This document shows, piece by piece, positions 26,808 through 35,281 of a DNA stretch of 64,000 nucleotides. A model generated the notes under the pieces. That model saw only the letters and a program-made list of their open reading frames with translations, was not told the DNA's origin and searched no databases. Numbering within the stretch: position 1 is the first letter of the stretch; every line of letters starts with the position of its first letter. A program made the translations under genes and the position numbers. The DNA comes from JBGAQP01 sp044220635 (lineage in GTDB: Bacteria; Pseudomonadota; Gammaproteobacteria; Burkholderiales; Usitatibacteraceae): contig JBGAQP010000007.1 in assembly GCA_044220635.1 (NCBI GenBank), positions 1 to 64,000 of the forward strand, read 5' to 3'.

Positions 26808-27275
26808 CTACGCCAGCTCGCCGGCGCGCTTCACCGCGGCGATGATCCGCGAGTGCGTGCCGCAGCGGCAGATGTTGTTCTCGAGCGCGAGCTTCACCTG
26901 CTCCACGGTGGGCTTCGGGATCGTGCCGAGGAGCTCCGCCGCCTGCATCATCATCCCGTTGATGCAGTAGCCGCACTGCACCGCCTGGAGCTCCGCGAAC
27001 GCCTTCTGGAGCGCGTGGGGCTTCGCGGGCGTGCCCAGCCCCTCGAGCGTGACGACCTTCTTCCCGGCCACCTGGTCGACGGAGGTGACGCAGGAGCGCG
27101 TCGCCTGCCCGTCCACGAGCACCGTGCAGGCCCCGCACTGCCCGAGCCCGCAGCCGAAGCGCGGCCCGTGCAGGCCCAGGTCGTTTCGCAGGGCGTAGAG
27201 CAGCGGCATGTCGGGATCGTCGACGGCGAGCTTCACGGCCTTGCCGTTGACGGACAGCGCGATGGACTTCTTCAT
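26808..27275 (-). CDS. iorA: 2Fe-2S subunit of IorAB-type molybdenum hydroxylase
   Basis: 155 residues, the usual size. The N-terminal plant-type ferredoxin cluster is FGCGLGQCGACTVLVDGQ with a fourth Cys in TRSC. The C-terminal helical domain binds the second cluster through QCGYCINGMM and NICRCGTH. It passes electrons from the molybdenum centre in IorB to an external acceptor, often a cytochrome c. It is the first gene of the pair, 9 bases upstream of iorB, with a GGAGG-type ribosome site before its ATG. Confidence 0.93.
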   Translation of the reverse strand: MKKSIALSVNGKAVKLAVDDPDMPLLYALRNDLGLHGPRFGCGLGQCGACTVLVDGQATRSCVTSVDQVAGKKVVTLEGLGTPAKPHALQKAFAELQAVQCGYCINGMMMQAAELLGTIPKPTVEQVKLALENNICRCGTHSRIIAAVKRAGELA

Positions 27276-27406
27276 GGGGCCTCCTCCTCGTTGTGGTTAT
27301 GGGAGGGGGCCAGCCTACGCCCGCGCGGGGGGTAGTCGCAACGAACGGGCGGGGCGCGGGGAGGATTTCTCAGCGTGAAACGGAAGCGGCACCGAAGGCG
27401 ACGCGG

Positions 27407-28132
27407 TCACATCGGGTTCGTTCCCTCGGGACGATCATCGATGACGTAGAGCCCGCGGCCCCTGTCCTGCCATTGCCAGCCCGTGTCCGCCTTGAGGGTC
27501 ACGGCGGCGATCATCGTGATGCGCTCGCCGCTGAGGAGCGACTGGGGATCGGGATCGTCGAGCAGCTCGGCCATCTCCTCGGCGTCCCGGTACGCGCCCT
27601 TGCCGGTGCGGTGCGAGCCGTCGGCCTGCAGGCCGGGAGTGCCGAACTCGATGTCGCCCACGCGCCAGCGCCGCGTGGTCGCCTCCGACATCTTGCGCGC
27701 CTGCTCCGTCGCTTCGCGGAGCAGCCCCAGGCGCAGCGCATCGACGACCTCGCCCACCTTGTCCGGCGACAACGCGTAGCTGATTTCCGGCGGGGCGAGG
27801 GCGAGGCCTTCGCGGCTCGCGTTCCTCGCGCGCTCCGCAAGGTTCCAGTTCTCGGCGGCGGGAACGCGCGCGGAAGCCTTGAGCGTCAGGCGCTCGAAGC
27901 CCATCGCCTCGCCCTGGCGGATGATCCGCGAGAACGTCCACGGCGCCTTCACGAACTCGCCGAGCGCCTCGTGGATGCGCTTCTCGATCGCGCGCTGGTC
28001 GCGGTCGGCCGCCTGCACGAGCGCGGTGACCGGGACCGTGAGGCGCACGTCGCCCTGCGACACCGAGCGGCTCGCCTGCAGGCGGAAGCGCAGCGTGTCG
28101 ACGAGGTGGGGTTGGTCGATGACGAGGTCCAT
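27407..28132 (-). CDS. conserved-looking hypothetical protein, third gene of a DUF932/HIRAN cluster
   Basis: 241 residues from an ATG at 28132, which has GGAGGA upstream. No signal peptide or membrane helix. The N-terminal half reads as a beta/alpha domain (DTLRFRLQASRSVSQGDVRL, then AADRDQRAIEKRIHEALGEF). The middle is charged and helical, and the C-terminus reads like a beta strand (TGWQWQDRGRGLYVIDDRP). I do not recognise the family. It follows the HIRAN-protein gene by 17 bases on the same strand and is probably the last gene of the DUF932-HIRAN unit. Confidence 0.6.
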   Translation of the reverse strand: MDLVIDQPHLVDTLRFRLQASRSVSQGDVRLTVPVTALVQAADRDQRAIEKRIHEALGEFVKAPWTFSRIIRQGEAMGFERLTLKASARVPAAENWNLAERARNASREGLALAPPEISYALSPDKVGEVVDALRLGLLREATEQARKMSEATTRRWRVGDIEFGTPGLQADGSHRTGKGAYRDAEEMAELLDDPDPQSLLSGERITMIAAVTLKADTGWQWQDRGRGLYVIDDRPEGTNPM

Positions 28133-28149
28133 GGGTCCTCCTTCAAGGT

Positions 28150-28884
28150 TCACGCGGCGACGCCCTGTTCCCGACGCTTCTGGGCGAGCGCGAGCGCGAT
28201 CTCCACGATGGGCGTCCCGTGCGCGATCACGTGCCGGAACACGAAGGTGCGGATCGGCAGCCCGCCGTCGAGCAGGCGCGCGGGCACCGCGTTCTCGCGG
28301 CGCGGGACGTAGCCGATGCGCCTTCCGCCGGGGCCGTGCACGGCGATGGCGAGCGCGTCGTGGGGATTCGTGGGCTCGCGGGCGAGGAAGAGCTCCGAGC
28401 CGCGGGCGATGCGCGGCGCCTCCTCCCCGTAGGCGTGGTAGGCGAGGCCGGCCACGGGCACGCGCAGCAGGAAGAGGAGCGACGGCGATTGCCTTCGGGG
28501 CAGGCGTCCCGCCACCGGCGGCGGCTCGAACTCGCGCCCCGCGATCGGCTCGCCCGCGGCGGCGAGGCAGAGCACGTCCAGGGCGACGCACTGCGCCCAG
28601 TCCTCGAGCAACCTTCGCGGATCCGTGGGCTCGGGGGACTCGGGCTCCGGCATCCCGGGCTTCGGCGCCGCGGACTTCGGCGCCTCGGGTTCCGGCGACG
28701 TTTCCTTCTCGCGGCTCTCGACCGGCACGACAGCCTTCTCGGGAACCGGCTTCCTCTTCACGAGCGTCGCGACCCAGGAGAACAGGTGCCCCACCGCGAT
28801 CAGGGTGAGCGTCCACGGCGCGATCATGCCCACGAAGACAAGCACGATCAGCACCGCCTCGATCACGCGCTCGTGGAACTCCAT
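28150..28884 (-). CDS. membrane-anchored HIRAN-domain protein
   Basis: 244 residues from the ATG at 28884, which shares a base with the DUF932 stop (TGATG). An N-terminal hydrophobic helix pair (VLIVLVFVGMIAPWTLTLIA) is followed by a Pro/Glu/Lys-rich linker (about 50-90). The C-terminal HIRAN-like domain (about 140-225) has VAGLAYHAYG, LFLAREPTNPHDALAIAV and RRIGYVPRREN. HIRAN domains bind 3' ends of single-stranded DNA and usually accompany helicases or nucleases; here the domain sits on a membrane anchor without an enzyme. Its role is unknown. Confidence 0.75.
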   Translation of the reverse strand: MEFHERVIEAVLIVLVFVGMIAPWTLTLIAVGHLFSWVATLVKRKPVPEKAVVPVESREKETSPEPEAPKSAAPKPGMPEPESPEPTDPRRLLEDWAQCVALDVLCLAAAGEPIAGREFEPPPVAGRLPRRQSPSLLFLLRVPVAGLAYHAYGEEAPRIARGSELFLAREPTNPHDALAIAVHGPGGRRIGYVPRRENAVPARLLDGGLPIRTFVFRHVIAHGTPIVEIALALAQKRREQGVAA

Positions 28885-29885
28885 CACGCCGGCCCTCCCC
28901 CGTCGAGCAGCGAATCCAGCAGCGCGGGAATCTCCATCAGCCGCCGCAGGTGCTCGCCCGCATCCGCCCGGCCGCGCGCGACCCACGAGAGCGCCTGGGC
29001 GATGTCCCACGCGGTGCGCGCCTGCTCCGGGCTGCCGGGGACGGCGACCGTCGTCACCATCCGCTTCGCGCTCGGCGGCCCCGCCTGGAAGCGGTCCGCG
29101 AGCTCCGCATCGCGGCCGGTGCGCGCGACGTGGAGAAAGCGCGCGGCATCCACCACGCCCCAAGCCTCCTTCAACGCGCCATCGGCGAAGGCGGCGAGGG
29201 CCTCCGGGGCGATGGGAACCTCATGCCAGCTCGCCATGGTGAGACGCTCCACTCTCGCATCGCGCAGGCCCCGCGCGAAGAATTCCTCGACGTCCTCCAG
29301 CCGCGTGGCCGCGCGATGGGCGAAGGATCTGCGGTCCCGCGTGGTGCCGACGAGGAGGCCGTTTGTGCACACGAGCCGGTACCAGACGAGGGCGACGCGA
29401 AGGGGCGAGGTGCCGTCCACGGAATTCAGGCACCGCAACTGGAGGAGGACCGGGTGGCCATCGGGCGGATCCATGCGCCACTCGCTGGGCAAGTTCACCT
29501 CGAGCGCCATGCGCGCGCCGTGGTGGGTGAGGGAGGCGTGGGTATCGAGGCCCTCGGGCTCCAGCCCCGCGCCGCGCATCGCACTGGCGACGAGAGCGGC
29601 CGCCTCGTCGTGCGCGATCAGGCGGTAGCTCTTCGAGACCACGCCCACGGGGCAAGCGCTCCACCCGCCGCGCGCGCTCGGGCGCGAGACGACAACATCG
29701 AGGAGCTCGTTCGCGTGCGAATCCGGCGTGCCGAGCGCGAAGGGGCGGCGATCGAAGCGCGGGAGCACCCCCTCGACCTCGTCGAACCGGCCGCGGAACC
29801 AGCGCGTGGGCGGCTCGCGGCATCCCAGCGGCAGGTGGACCGCGCCCTCGGGCGGGCGGACCTCCTCGAACACGGCGACGTTCAT
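28884..29885 (-). CDS. DUF932 family protein
   Basis: 333 residues. The pattern matches DUF932 (phage/plasmid-associated, YfjQ-like) proteins: PVGVVSKSYRLIAHDEAAAL near residue 80, LTHHGARMALEVNLP, RCLNSVDGTSPLRVALVWYR and VCTNGLLVG, with RRSFAHRAA after it. The family is common on plasmids, prophages and islands and has no established biochemical role. The start has a GAGGA box. It leads an apparent three-gene operon with the HIRAN gene and the 241-residue gene. Confidence 0.78.
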   Translation of the reverse strand: MNVAVFEEVRPPEGAVHLPLGCREPPTRWFRGRFDEVEGVLPRFDRRPFALGTPDSHANELLDVVVSRPSARGGWSACPVGVVSKSYRLIAHDEAAALVASAMRGAGLEPEGLDTHASLTHHGARMALEVNLPSEWRMDPPDGHPVLLQLRCLNSVDGTSPLRVALVWYRLVCTNGLLVGTTRDRRSFAHRAATRLEDVEEFFARGLRDARVERLTMASWHEVPIAPEALAAFADGALKEAWGVVDAARFLHVARTGRDAELADRFQAGPPSAKRMVTTVAVPGSPEQARTAWDIAQALSWVARGRADAGEHLRRLMEIPALLDSLLDGGGPA

Positions 29886-29973
29886 CCTCCTCGCTCCTGC
29901 CCCGGCGGTTCACGGGGCTTCCGGGGACAGTGTGTCGGGTGCGGGGCTCAGGGGGTGAGCCTGCGAGGCCCCC

Positions 29974-30001
29974 TTGACGCCATACGGCGCTGCCGTATAG
30001 T
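29974..30001 (+). promoter_or_regulatory. promoter with embedded operator of the NadS-like antitoxin gene
   Basis: A -35 TTGACG (29974-29979) and a -10 TATAGT (29996-30001) are separated by 16 bases. The spacer holds a perfect palindrome with 7-base arms, ATACGGC-GCT-GCCGTAT (29982-29998), overlapping the -10. A repressor bound there would block RNA polymerase, the usual autoregulation of type II antitoxins. The gene starts at 30041. Confidence 0.75.
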
Positions 30002-30040
30002 CCTTGCGGATCTAGAGCGACTCACTCGTGGAGGCGACCC

Positions 30041-30313
30041 TTGGCAAAGGCGAAGCGTGACATCGGATCGGAGATCCTCGAAGGCATCCGGGAGCTGAAG
30101 AGCGGGCGGCACGGCCGCGTGACTTCCGTCCCGCCGATCGCTCGGACCCGCGAAGTCATGGGGCTCTCGCAGGCACAGTTCGCGAACCTTCTCGGCGTTT
30201 CCGTCCGAACGCTCCAGGACTGGGAGCAGGGCCGTCGCGAGCCCTCGGGCGCGGCGCGGACTTTGATTCTCATCGCCAGCCGCAATCCCAAGGCGCTGCT
30301 TGACGTCGCGTAA
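30041..30313 (+). CDS. NadS/HigA-like antitoxin-type HTH regulator, no toxin partner
   Basis: 90 residues from a TTG start preceded by GGAGGC. A Cro/C1-type helix-turn-helix occupies about residues 38-75: TREVMGLSQAQFANLLGVSV then RTLQDWEQGRREPSGAA. This is the NadS/HigA form, in which a RelE/HigB toxin gene normally precedes the antitoxin. Here a promoter with its own operator lies directly upstream and no toxin gene flanks it on either side, so it is an orphan. It probably represses its own promoter. Confidence 0.8.
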   Translation: MAKAKRDIGSEILEGIRELKSGRHGRVTSVPPIARTREVMGLSQAQFANLLGVSVRTLQDWEQGRREPSGAARTLILIASRNPKALLDVA

Positions 30314-30347
30314 CTCCCAAGGGTGAGGCGCACCGTCACGGCGCCCG

Positions 30348-30815
30348 TCACCGCCACAGCAGGCGACGGCTGCCGGCGAGAAGGGACTCCACCAGTCGCG
30401 TGAACTGGCGCTTCTCCTGCCGCGCTTCGATGGCCTGGTCTTCGAGCCTCATGGTGTGGGCAACGCGCTGGAGGCGTTTCCGGGCGACAGCTTCCGCGCG
30501 CTTCCGAGCGATCGCCTCGATGCTCGCGCCTTCCATCGGAACAATCGCGTAGACCACGCGGCAGTCCATCGCCTTCGCGAGCTTCTCCAGGCTTTCCATC
30601 GTGATCGTCCGTCGCGATTCGCTGCGCTCGAGCGTGCTCACGGTGGAGGCGCTGATGCCTGCGCGCAAGCCGAGCTGCTCCCGCGTCATGCCCAGGGCCT
30701 CGCGCACGGCCCGAGCCCAACCCTTGGACGGGCGGGTGAGGTTTGCGAGCGGCGCAGCAGACTCGAGGGATTCGTCGAGGATTTCCGTCTGCAACGTATT
30801 GATATGTCTGGCCAT
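30348..30815 (-). CDS. mobile mystery protein A (HTH regulator), orphan
   Basis: 155 residues. The central helix-turn-helix (REALGMTREQLGLRAGISAS) is followed by TMESLEKLAKAMDCRVVYAI and VPMEGASIEAIARKRAEAVA, with a basic tail. This order is that of 'mobile mystery protein A' (TIGR02612), described as always followed by the Fic-domain protein B. Downstream on the minus strand there is only 34 bases before the tail-to-tail antitoxin gene, so protein B is missing. A long inverted repeat (30869-30904) lies upstream and is a likely operator. Confidence 0.78.
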   Translation of the reverse strand: MARHINTLQTEILDESLESAAPLANLTRPSKGWARAVREALGMTREQLGLRAGISASTVSTLERSESRRTITMESLEKLAKAMDCRVVYAIVPMEGASIEAIARKRAEAVARKRLQRVAHTMRLEDQAIEARQEKRQFTRLVESLLAGSRRLLWR

Positions 30816-30868
30816 TCGTTTGCTCTCCGGGCGCTGCTTCCAAACGCATTTCCGATCACTAGTGCGGT

Positions 30869-30904
30869 TATAAACGCAATCGAGTGTGGCGTATTGCGTT
30901 TATA
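30869..30904. promoter_or_regulatory. long inverted repeat upstream of mobile mystery protein A gene
   Basis: TATAAACGCAAT (30869-30880) and ATTGCGTTTATA (30893-30904) are perfect 12-base inverted arms around a 12-base spacer. An additional half-site-like AAACGCATT lies at 30842-30850, nearer the gene. Arm centres are 24 bases apart, about two helical turns, which suits a dimer or tetramer of the HTH protein. A minus-strand TATAAC hexamer overlaps the gene-proximal arm. Confidence 0.7.
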
Positions 30905-30978
30905 CACGTACTGAATCGCGCCGCCCGAGGGGCCCCGCCGTCGCCAGGGCATCCCGCGATTGCCGAGTCAACCGGTGA

Positions 30979-31005
30979 GTATTACGATGCGTTTCCGAGT
31001 AATAC
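30979..31005. promoter_or_regulatory. inverted-repeat operator of the VapBC-like pair
   Basis: GTATTAC (30979-30985) and GTAATAC (30999-31005) form perfect 7-base arms about 20 bases centre to centre, ending 13 bases before the antitoxin ATG at 31019. AbrB-type antitoxins commonly autoregulate by binding such repeats. Confidence 0.6.
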
Positions 31006-31018
31006 CTCACTCCGGACC

Positions 31019-31291
31019 ATGAACAGCACGATGACCGTGAAGGGCCAGATCACCATTCCGAAAGCGATGCGGGATTACCTCGCCCTCGCTCCCGGGGACC
31101 AGGTCGCCTTCTCGTACCTGGAGGACGGCGGCATCCGGGTGACGGCGGCCAAGCCTCGCAGAGCGGCCAAGCCTCGCGGGGGCCGTTTCGCGGCCCTGCG
31201 CGGCCGGCTGAAGAGCGGCGCGCGCACCGACGAGTTGATGAACCTTCTGCGCGGCTACGACGAGGACGCGCGGGACCCCGGCTTCAAGTGA
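31019..31291 (+). CDS. vapB: AbrB-fold antitoxin (VapB-like)
   Basis: 90 residues from the ATG at 31019; the longer frame upstream crosses the operator and is rejected. A SpoVT/AbrB swapped-hairpin DNA-binding domain takes residues 1-48 (MTVKGQITIPKAMRDYLALA, PGDQVAFSYLEDG). A basic linker leads to a C-terminal helix (TDELMNLLRGYDEDARDPGF) that would bind the toxin. It overlaps the PIN toxin gene by four bases (GTGA). Confidence 0.87.
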   Translation: MNSTMTVKGQITIPKAMRDYLALAPGDQVAFSYLEDGGIRVTAAKPRRAAKPRGGRFAALRGRLKSGARTDELMNLLRGYDEDARDPGFK

Positions 31292-31698
31292 TCCTCGCCG
31301 ACAGCAACGTCCTGCTCGACGTCCTCGTGGACGACCCGGAATGGGCCGCGTGGTCCCTCGCGCAGCTCGAGCTGTGGTCCCGGCGCGGCCCGGTGTTGGT
31401 CAATCCCATCATCTACGCGGAGCTCGCCGCCGGCTTCGACGCCATCGAGCCGCTCGATTCCGACGTCGAATCCATGGGCCTTCGCTTCGAGGAGATCCCG
31501 AGGGATGCCCTCTTCCTCGCGGCCAAGGCGCACATGGTCTACCGGCGCCGGGGCGGGCGGCGCAAGGGCGTGCTCTCGGACTTCTTCGTCGGCGCGCACG
31601 CGGCGGTGATGAAGTGGCCGCTGCTCACGCGCGACACTTCGCGTTACCGGGCGTATTTCCCGACCGTCCAGCTGATCACGCCACCGCAAACGAAGTAG
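31288..31698 (+). CDS. vapC: PIN-domain toxin (VapC-like ribonuclease)
   Basis: 136 residues from a GTG at 31288 that overlaps the antitoxin stop. The PIN fold has its acidic residues in place: ADSNVLLDVLV (first Asp), the Glu of IIYAELAAGF, and DFFVGAHAAV then LLTRDTSRYRAYFP near the C-terminus. PIN toxins cleave tRNA or rRNA when the antitoxin is lost. Translational coupling to the AbrB-type gene makes this a VapBC-type module. Confidence 0.88.
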   Translation: MILADSNVLLDVLVDDPEWAAWSLAQLELWSRRGPVLVNPIIYAELAAGFDAIEPLDSDVESMGLRFEEIPRDALFLAAKAHMVYRRRGGRRKGVLSDFFVGAHAAVMKWPLLTRDTSRYRAYFPTVQLITPPQTK

Positions 31699-31822
31699 GG
31701 CGGCGCAGTTACCGCGCTCCGCGAGTGTCCTCCGTTGCGCTCTCCCGGCCGTTTCCCTTGGTGAAGCCGTGGCCGGAAGCAAGCCGCGCGCAGGCATCCC
31801 CTCGAGCAATTCCGGCCATATG

Positions 31823-31838
31823 GTAACTCTCATGTTAC
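31823..31838. promoter_or_regulatory. short inverted repeat before the HigB-like gene
   Basis: GTAAC-tctcat-GTTAC, two 5-base arms, ends 7 bases before the toxin ATG at 31846, in a locally AT-rich stretch. It is a plausible operator for the downstream HigA-like antitoxin, but the arms are short. Confidence 0.4.
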
Positions 31839-31845
31839 TATCGCC

Positions 31846-32178
31846 ATGTCCGAAATCCGGGTCGTCGAGCACCTCGATTCCAGCGGCCGCTCGCCGTGGG
31901 CGCGATGGTTCGAGCGTCTCGAGCCCACATCCGCCGCGAAGGTCGCGACGGCGATCTACCGCCTGGCGCAAGGCAACTTCTCGGGAGTGAAGGGTGTGGG
32001 CTCCGGAGTGCTCGAGCGGGTGATCGATTCCGGTCCCGGCTACCGGGTCTACTTCGGAAGGGATGGAGACAAGTTGGTCATCCTTCTCGGCGGCAGCACC
32101 AAGCATCGGCAACAGCAGGCCATCGAGAACGCCAAGGCCCACTGGGCGGACTACCAACGCAGGAAGCACGAACGCTAG
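31846..32178 (+). CDS. HigB/RelE-type toxin (addiction module killer protein family)
   Basis: 110 residues. The sequence follows the RelE-superfamily 'putative addiction module killer protein' group: SPWARWFERLEPTSAAKVAT near the N-terminus, GVGSGVLERVIDSGPGYRVY in the core and GDKLVILLGGSTKHRQQQAI toward the C-terminus, where Arg/Lys residues would form the mRNA-cleaving site. The toxin comes first and the antitoxin second, 15 bases downstream, as in HigBA modules. Confidence 0.87.
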   Translation: MSEIRVVEHLDSSGRSPWARWFERLEPTSAAKVATAIYRLAQGNFSGVKGVGSGVLERVIDSGPGYRVYFGRDGDKLVILLGGSTKHRQQQAIENAKAHWADYQRRKHER

Positions 32179-32193
32179 CGATCCGGAACCGAC

Positions 32194-32514
32194 ATGGCCC
32201 TCACTCGCGACTTCAAGGAAACCATCGCCGCGCGTGCGAAGCGCGACGCCCGATTCCGGGAATCGCTCTTCACCGAGGCGATCAACGCCTACCTCGCTGG
32301 CGACATGGCGACGGGCAAGGCGGTCCTCCGGGATCTGGTGAACGCCACGATCGGCTTCGAGGGCCTCGCCGCGGAGGTGAACAAGCCCAGCAAGAGCCTG
32401 CACCGCATGCTGGCACCCCGCGGCAACCCGAGCACGGAGAGCTTCTTCGGGATCGTGAGCGCCCTGCAGCGCAAGGCGCGCATCCGCCTTCGGGTGAACG
32501 CCCGCCCGACCTAG
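32194..32514 (+). CDS. HigA-like antitoxin (addiction module antidote protein family)
   Basis: 106 residues. The first half is the antidote-family N-terminus (TRDFKETIAARAKRDARFRE, INAYLAGDMATGKAVLRDLV). The second half is a helix-turn-helix: GFEGLAAEVNKPSKSLHRML followed by APRGNPSTESFFGIVSAL. It pairs with the HigB-like gene just upstream. The last 4 bases overlap the convergent WYL regulator gene. Confidence 0.87.
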   Translation: MALTRDFKETIAARAKRDARFRESLFTEAINAYLAGDMATGKAVLRDLVNATIGFEGLAAEVNKPSKSLHRMLAPRGNPSTESFFGIVSALQRKARIRLRVNARPT

Positions 32515-33482
32515 GCGTACAGGCCCGCCGTCTTCCTCGCTCTGTCGGCCACCCGCTCCCTCAGCGCCGCGGGTTCAAGCACCCGGCAGTCTGGCCCGTA
32601 CTTGAGGATGTCCATCACCAGCTCGCGGTCGTCGCCGAAGGGGACCTCGAGCACGTAGGAGCCGTCGGGCTCGAAGCGGGCGCGCTGCCGGGAGTGCCAC
32701 TTCTCGCTCGCCACCCAGCGCGCGGCATCCGGCGTGAAGCGAAGCGTGGCCCAGCCCTTCGGCCGTCCCGCGAAGATGCCGTAGCTCGAGGCGAGGGTCT
32801 CGTCGAGCTCGCCTTCTGCAACGTTCCTCGCCTTCTCCGGCAACAGCTTCGCCGCGCGGATGCCGTCGAGCGCGAAGATGCGCACGGCCTCGGCCTTGTG
32901 GCACCACGCGTCCAGGTACCAGTTGCCGCGGTAGAAGGTGAGGCGCTGGGGCGAGACCGTGCGCTCAGTGGTGCGGTTGTCGTGCCGCGCCCAGTAGGTG
33001 ATCGCGAGCCGCTTGCGCTTGAGCGTGGCGGTGGCCGCGAGCTCGAAGAACTCGAGCTTCATCCCGCGCGCGGCCATGCGGATGATGCGGATGCGCTTCG
33101 CGATCTCCGCGACCGTGGCGTCCCCGCTCTCCAGCAGCGCGTTCAGGCGCGAGCGCAGCGGATCCACGTGCGGGGCGAGGATGCCGGGGTCCAGGCCCTT
33201 GAGCAGCTCCTGCATGGTGAGCAGCGCATGGACCTCGGACGCGTTGAACCACAGCCCGGGAAGCTCGTACCGGGGGCCGGCATTCGCCTTCTTCGAGAAC
33301 CGGTAGCCATTGTTGTCCCGGTCGTACTCGATGGGGGCGTTGAAGCGGTCCTTCATGTACTGGAGGTCGCGCTTAAAGGTGGCCCGCGAGACGCCGAGCT
33401 CGTCCAGGAAGGACTGGAGCGGCACGACGGTGCGCTCCCGGATCATCTGGTCCATGCGGTAGAAGCGCTCGGTGCGGTCCAT
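32511..33482 (-). CDS. WYL-domain transcriptional regulator
   Basis: 323 residues. An N-terminal winged helix (RMDQMIRERTVVPLQSFLDE, then LGVSRATFKRDLQYM) is followed by a WYL domain (about 130-215: LAITYWARHDNRTTERTVSP, QRLTFYRGNWYLDAWCHKAE) and a WCX C-terminal domain (VLEVPFGDDRELVMDILKYG). WYL regulators bind ligands or nucleic acids, and homologues such as BrxR and CapW repress phage-defence operons. The gene is divergent from the type I restriction operon across a 182-base gap, so it is the likely controller of that operon. Confidence 0.9.
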   Translation of the reverse strand: MDRTERFYRMDQMIRERTVVPLQSFLDELGVSRATFKRDLQYMKDRFNAPIEYDRDNNGYRFSKKANAGPRYELPGLWFNASEVHALLTMQELLKGLDPGILAPHVDPLRSRLNALLESGDATVAEIAKRIRIIRMAARGMKLEFFELAATATLKRKRLAITYWARHDNRTTERTVSPQRLTFYRGNWYLDAWCHKAEAVRIFALDGIRAAKLLPEKARNVAEGELDETLASSYGIFAGRPKGWATLRFTPDAARWVASEKWHSRQRARFEPDGSYVLEVPFGDDRELVMDILKYGPDCRVLEPAALRERVADRARKTAGLYA

Positions 33483-33552
33483 GGCGGCATCCTCCCCTCG
33501 CGGTGGCTCACTCCCTGAGCCAGCACGGGGCCGATAGTACGCCGGACGGCTC

Positions 33553-33580
33553 CGTCATTCCCGCGAAGGCGGGGATCCAG
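33553..33580. repeat. CGTCATTCCCGCGAAGGCGGG-type repeat
   Basis: CATTCCCGCGAAGGCGGGGA forms a short hairpin (CCCGC / GCGGG). The motif is the widespread intergenic repeat type resembling Neisseria dRS3 elements, known to me from many proteobacteria. It lies in the WYL/hsdM divergent region, which otherwise shows no clear operator. Confidence 0.55.
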
Positions 33581-33664
33581 CCCAAACCTAACTCTCGTTA
33601 CCCACCTCCAACAGTCGTAGAATCCCACCCAGAACGAGCCCCAGAAGGGGCCGGGATCAGGGAG

Positions 33665-35270
<1,606 letters not shown>

Positions 35271-35281
<11 letters not shown>

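Noticed and set aside
30884..31018. Extension of the AbrB antitoxin upstream of its ATG
   Set aside because: It would translate the inverted repeats and promoter region; residues before MNSTMTVKGQ look non-protein-like.
30816..31018. Possible CRISPR-like or origin repeats between the mystery-protein gene and vapB
   Set aside because: Only inverted pairs and single half-sites are present, with no regular direct repeat-spacer array.
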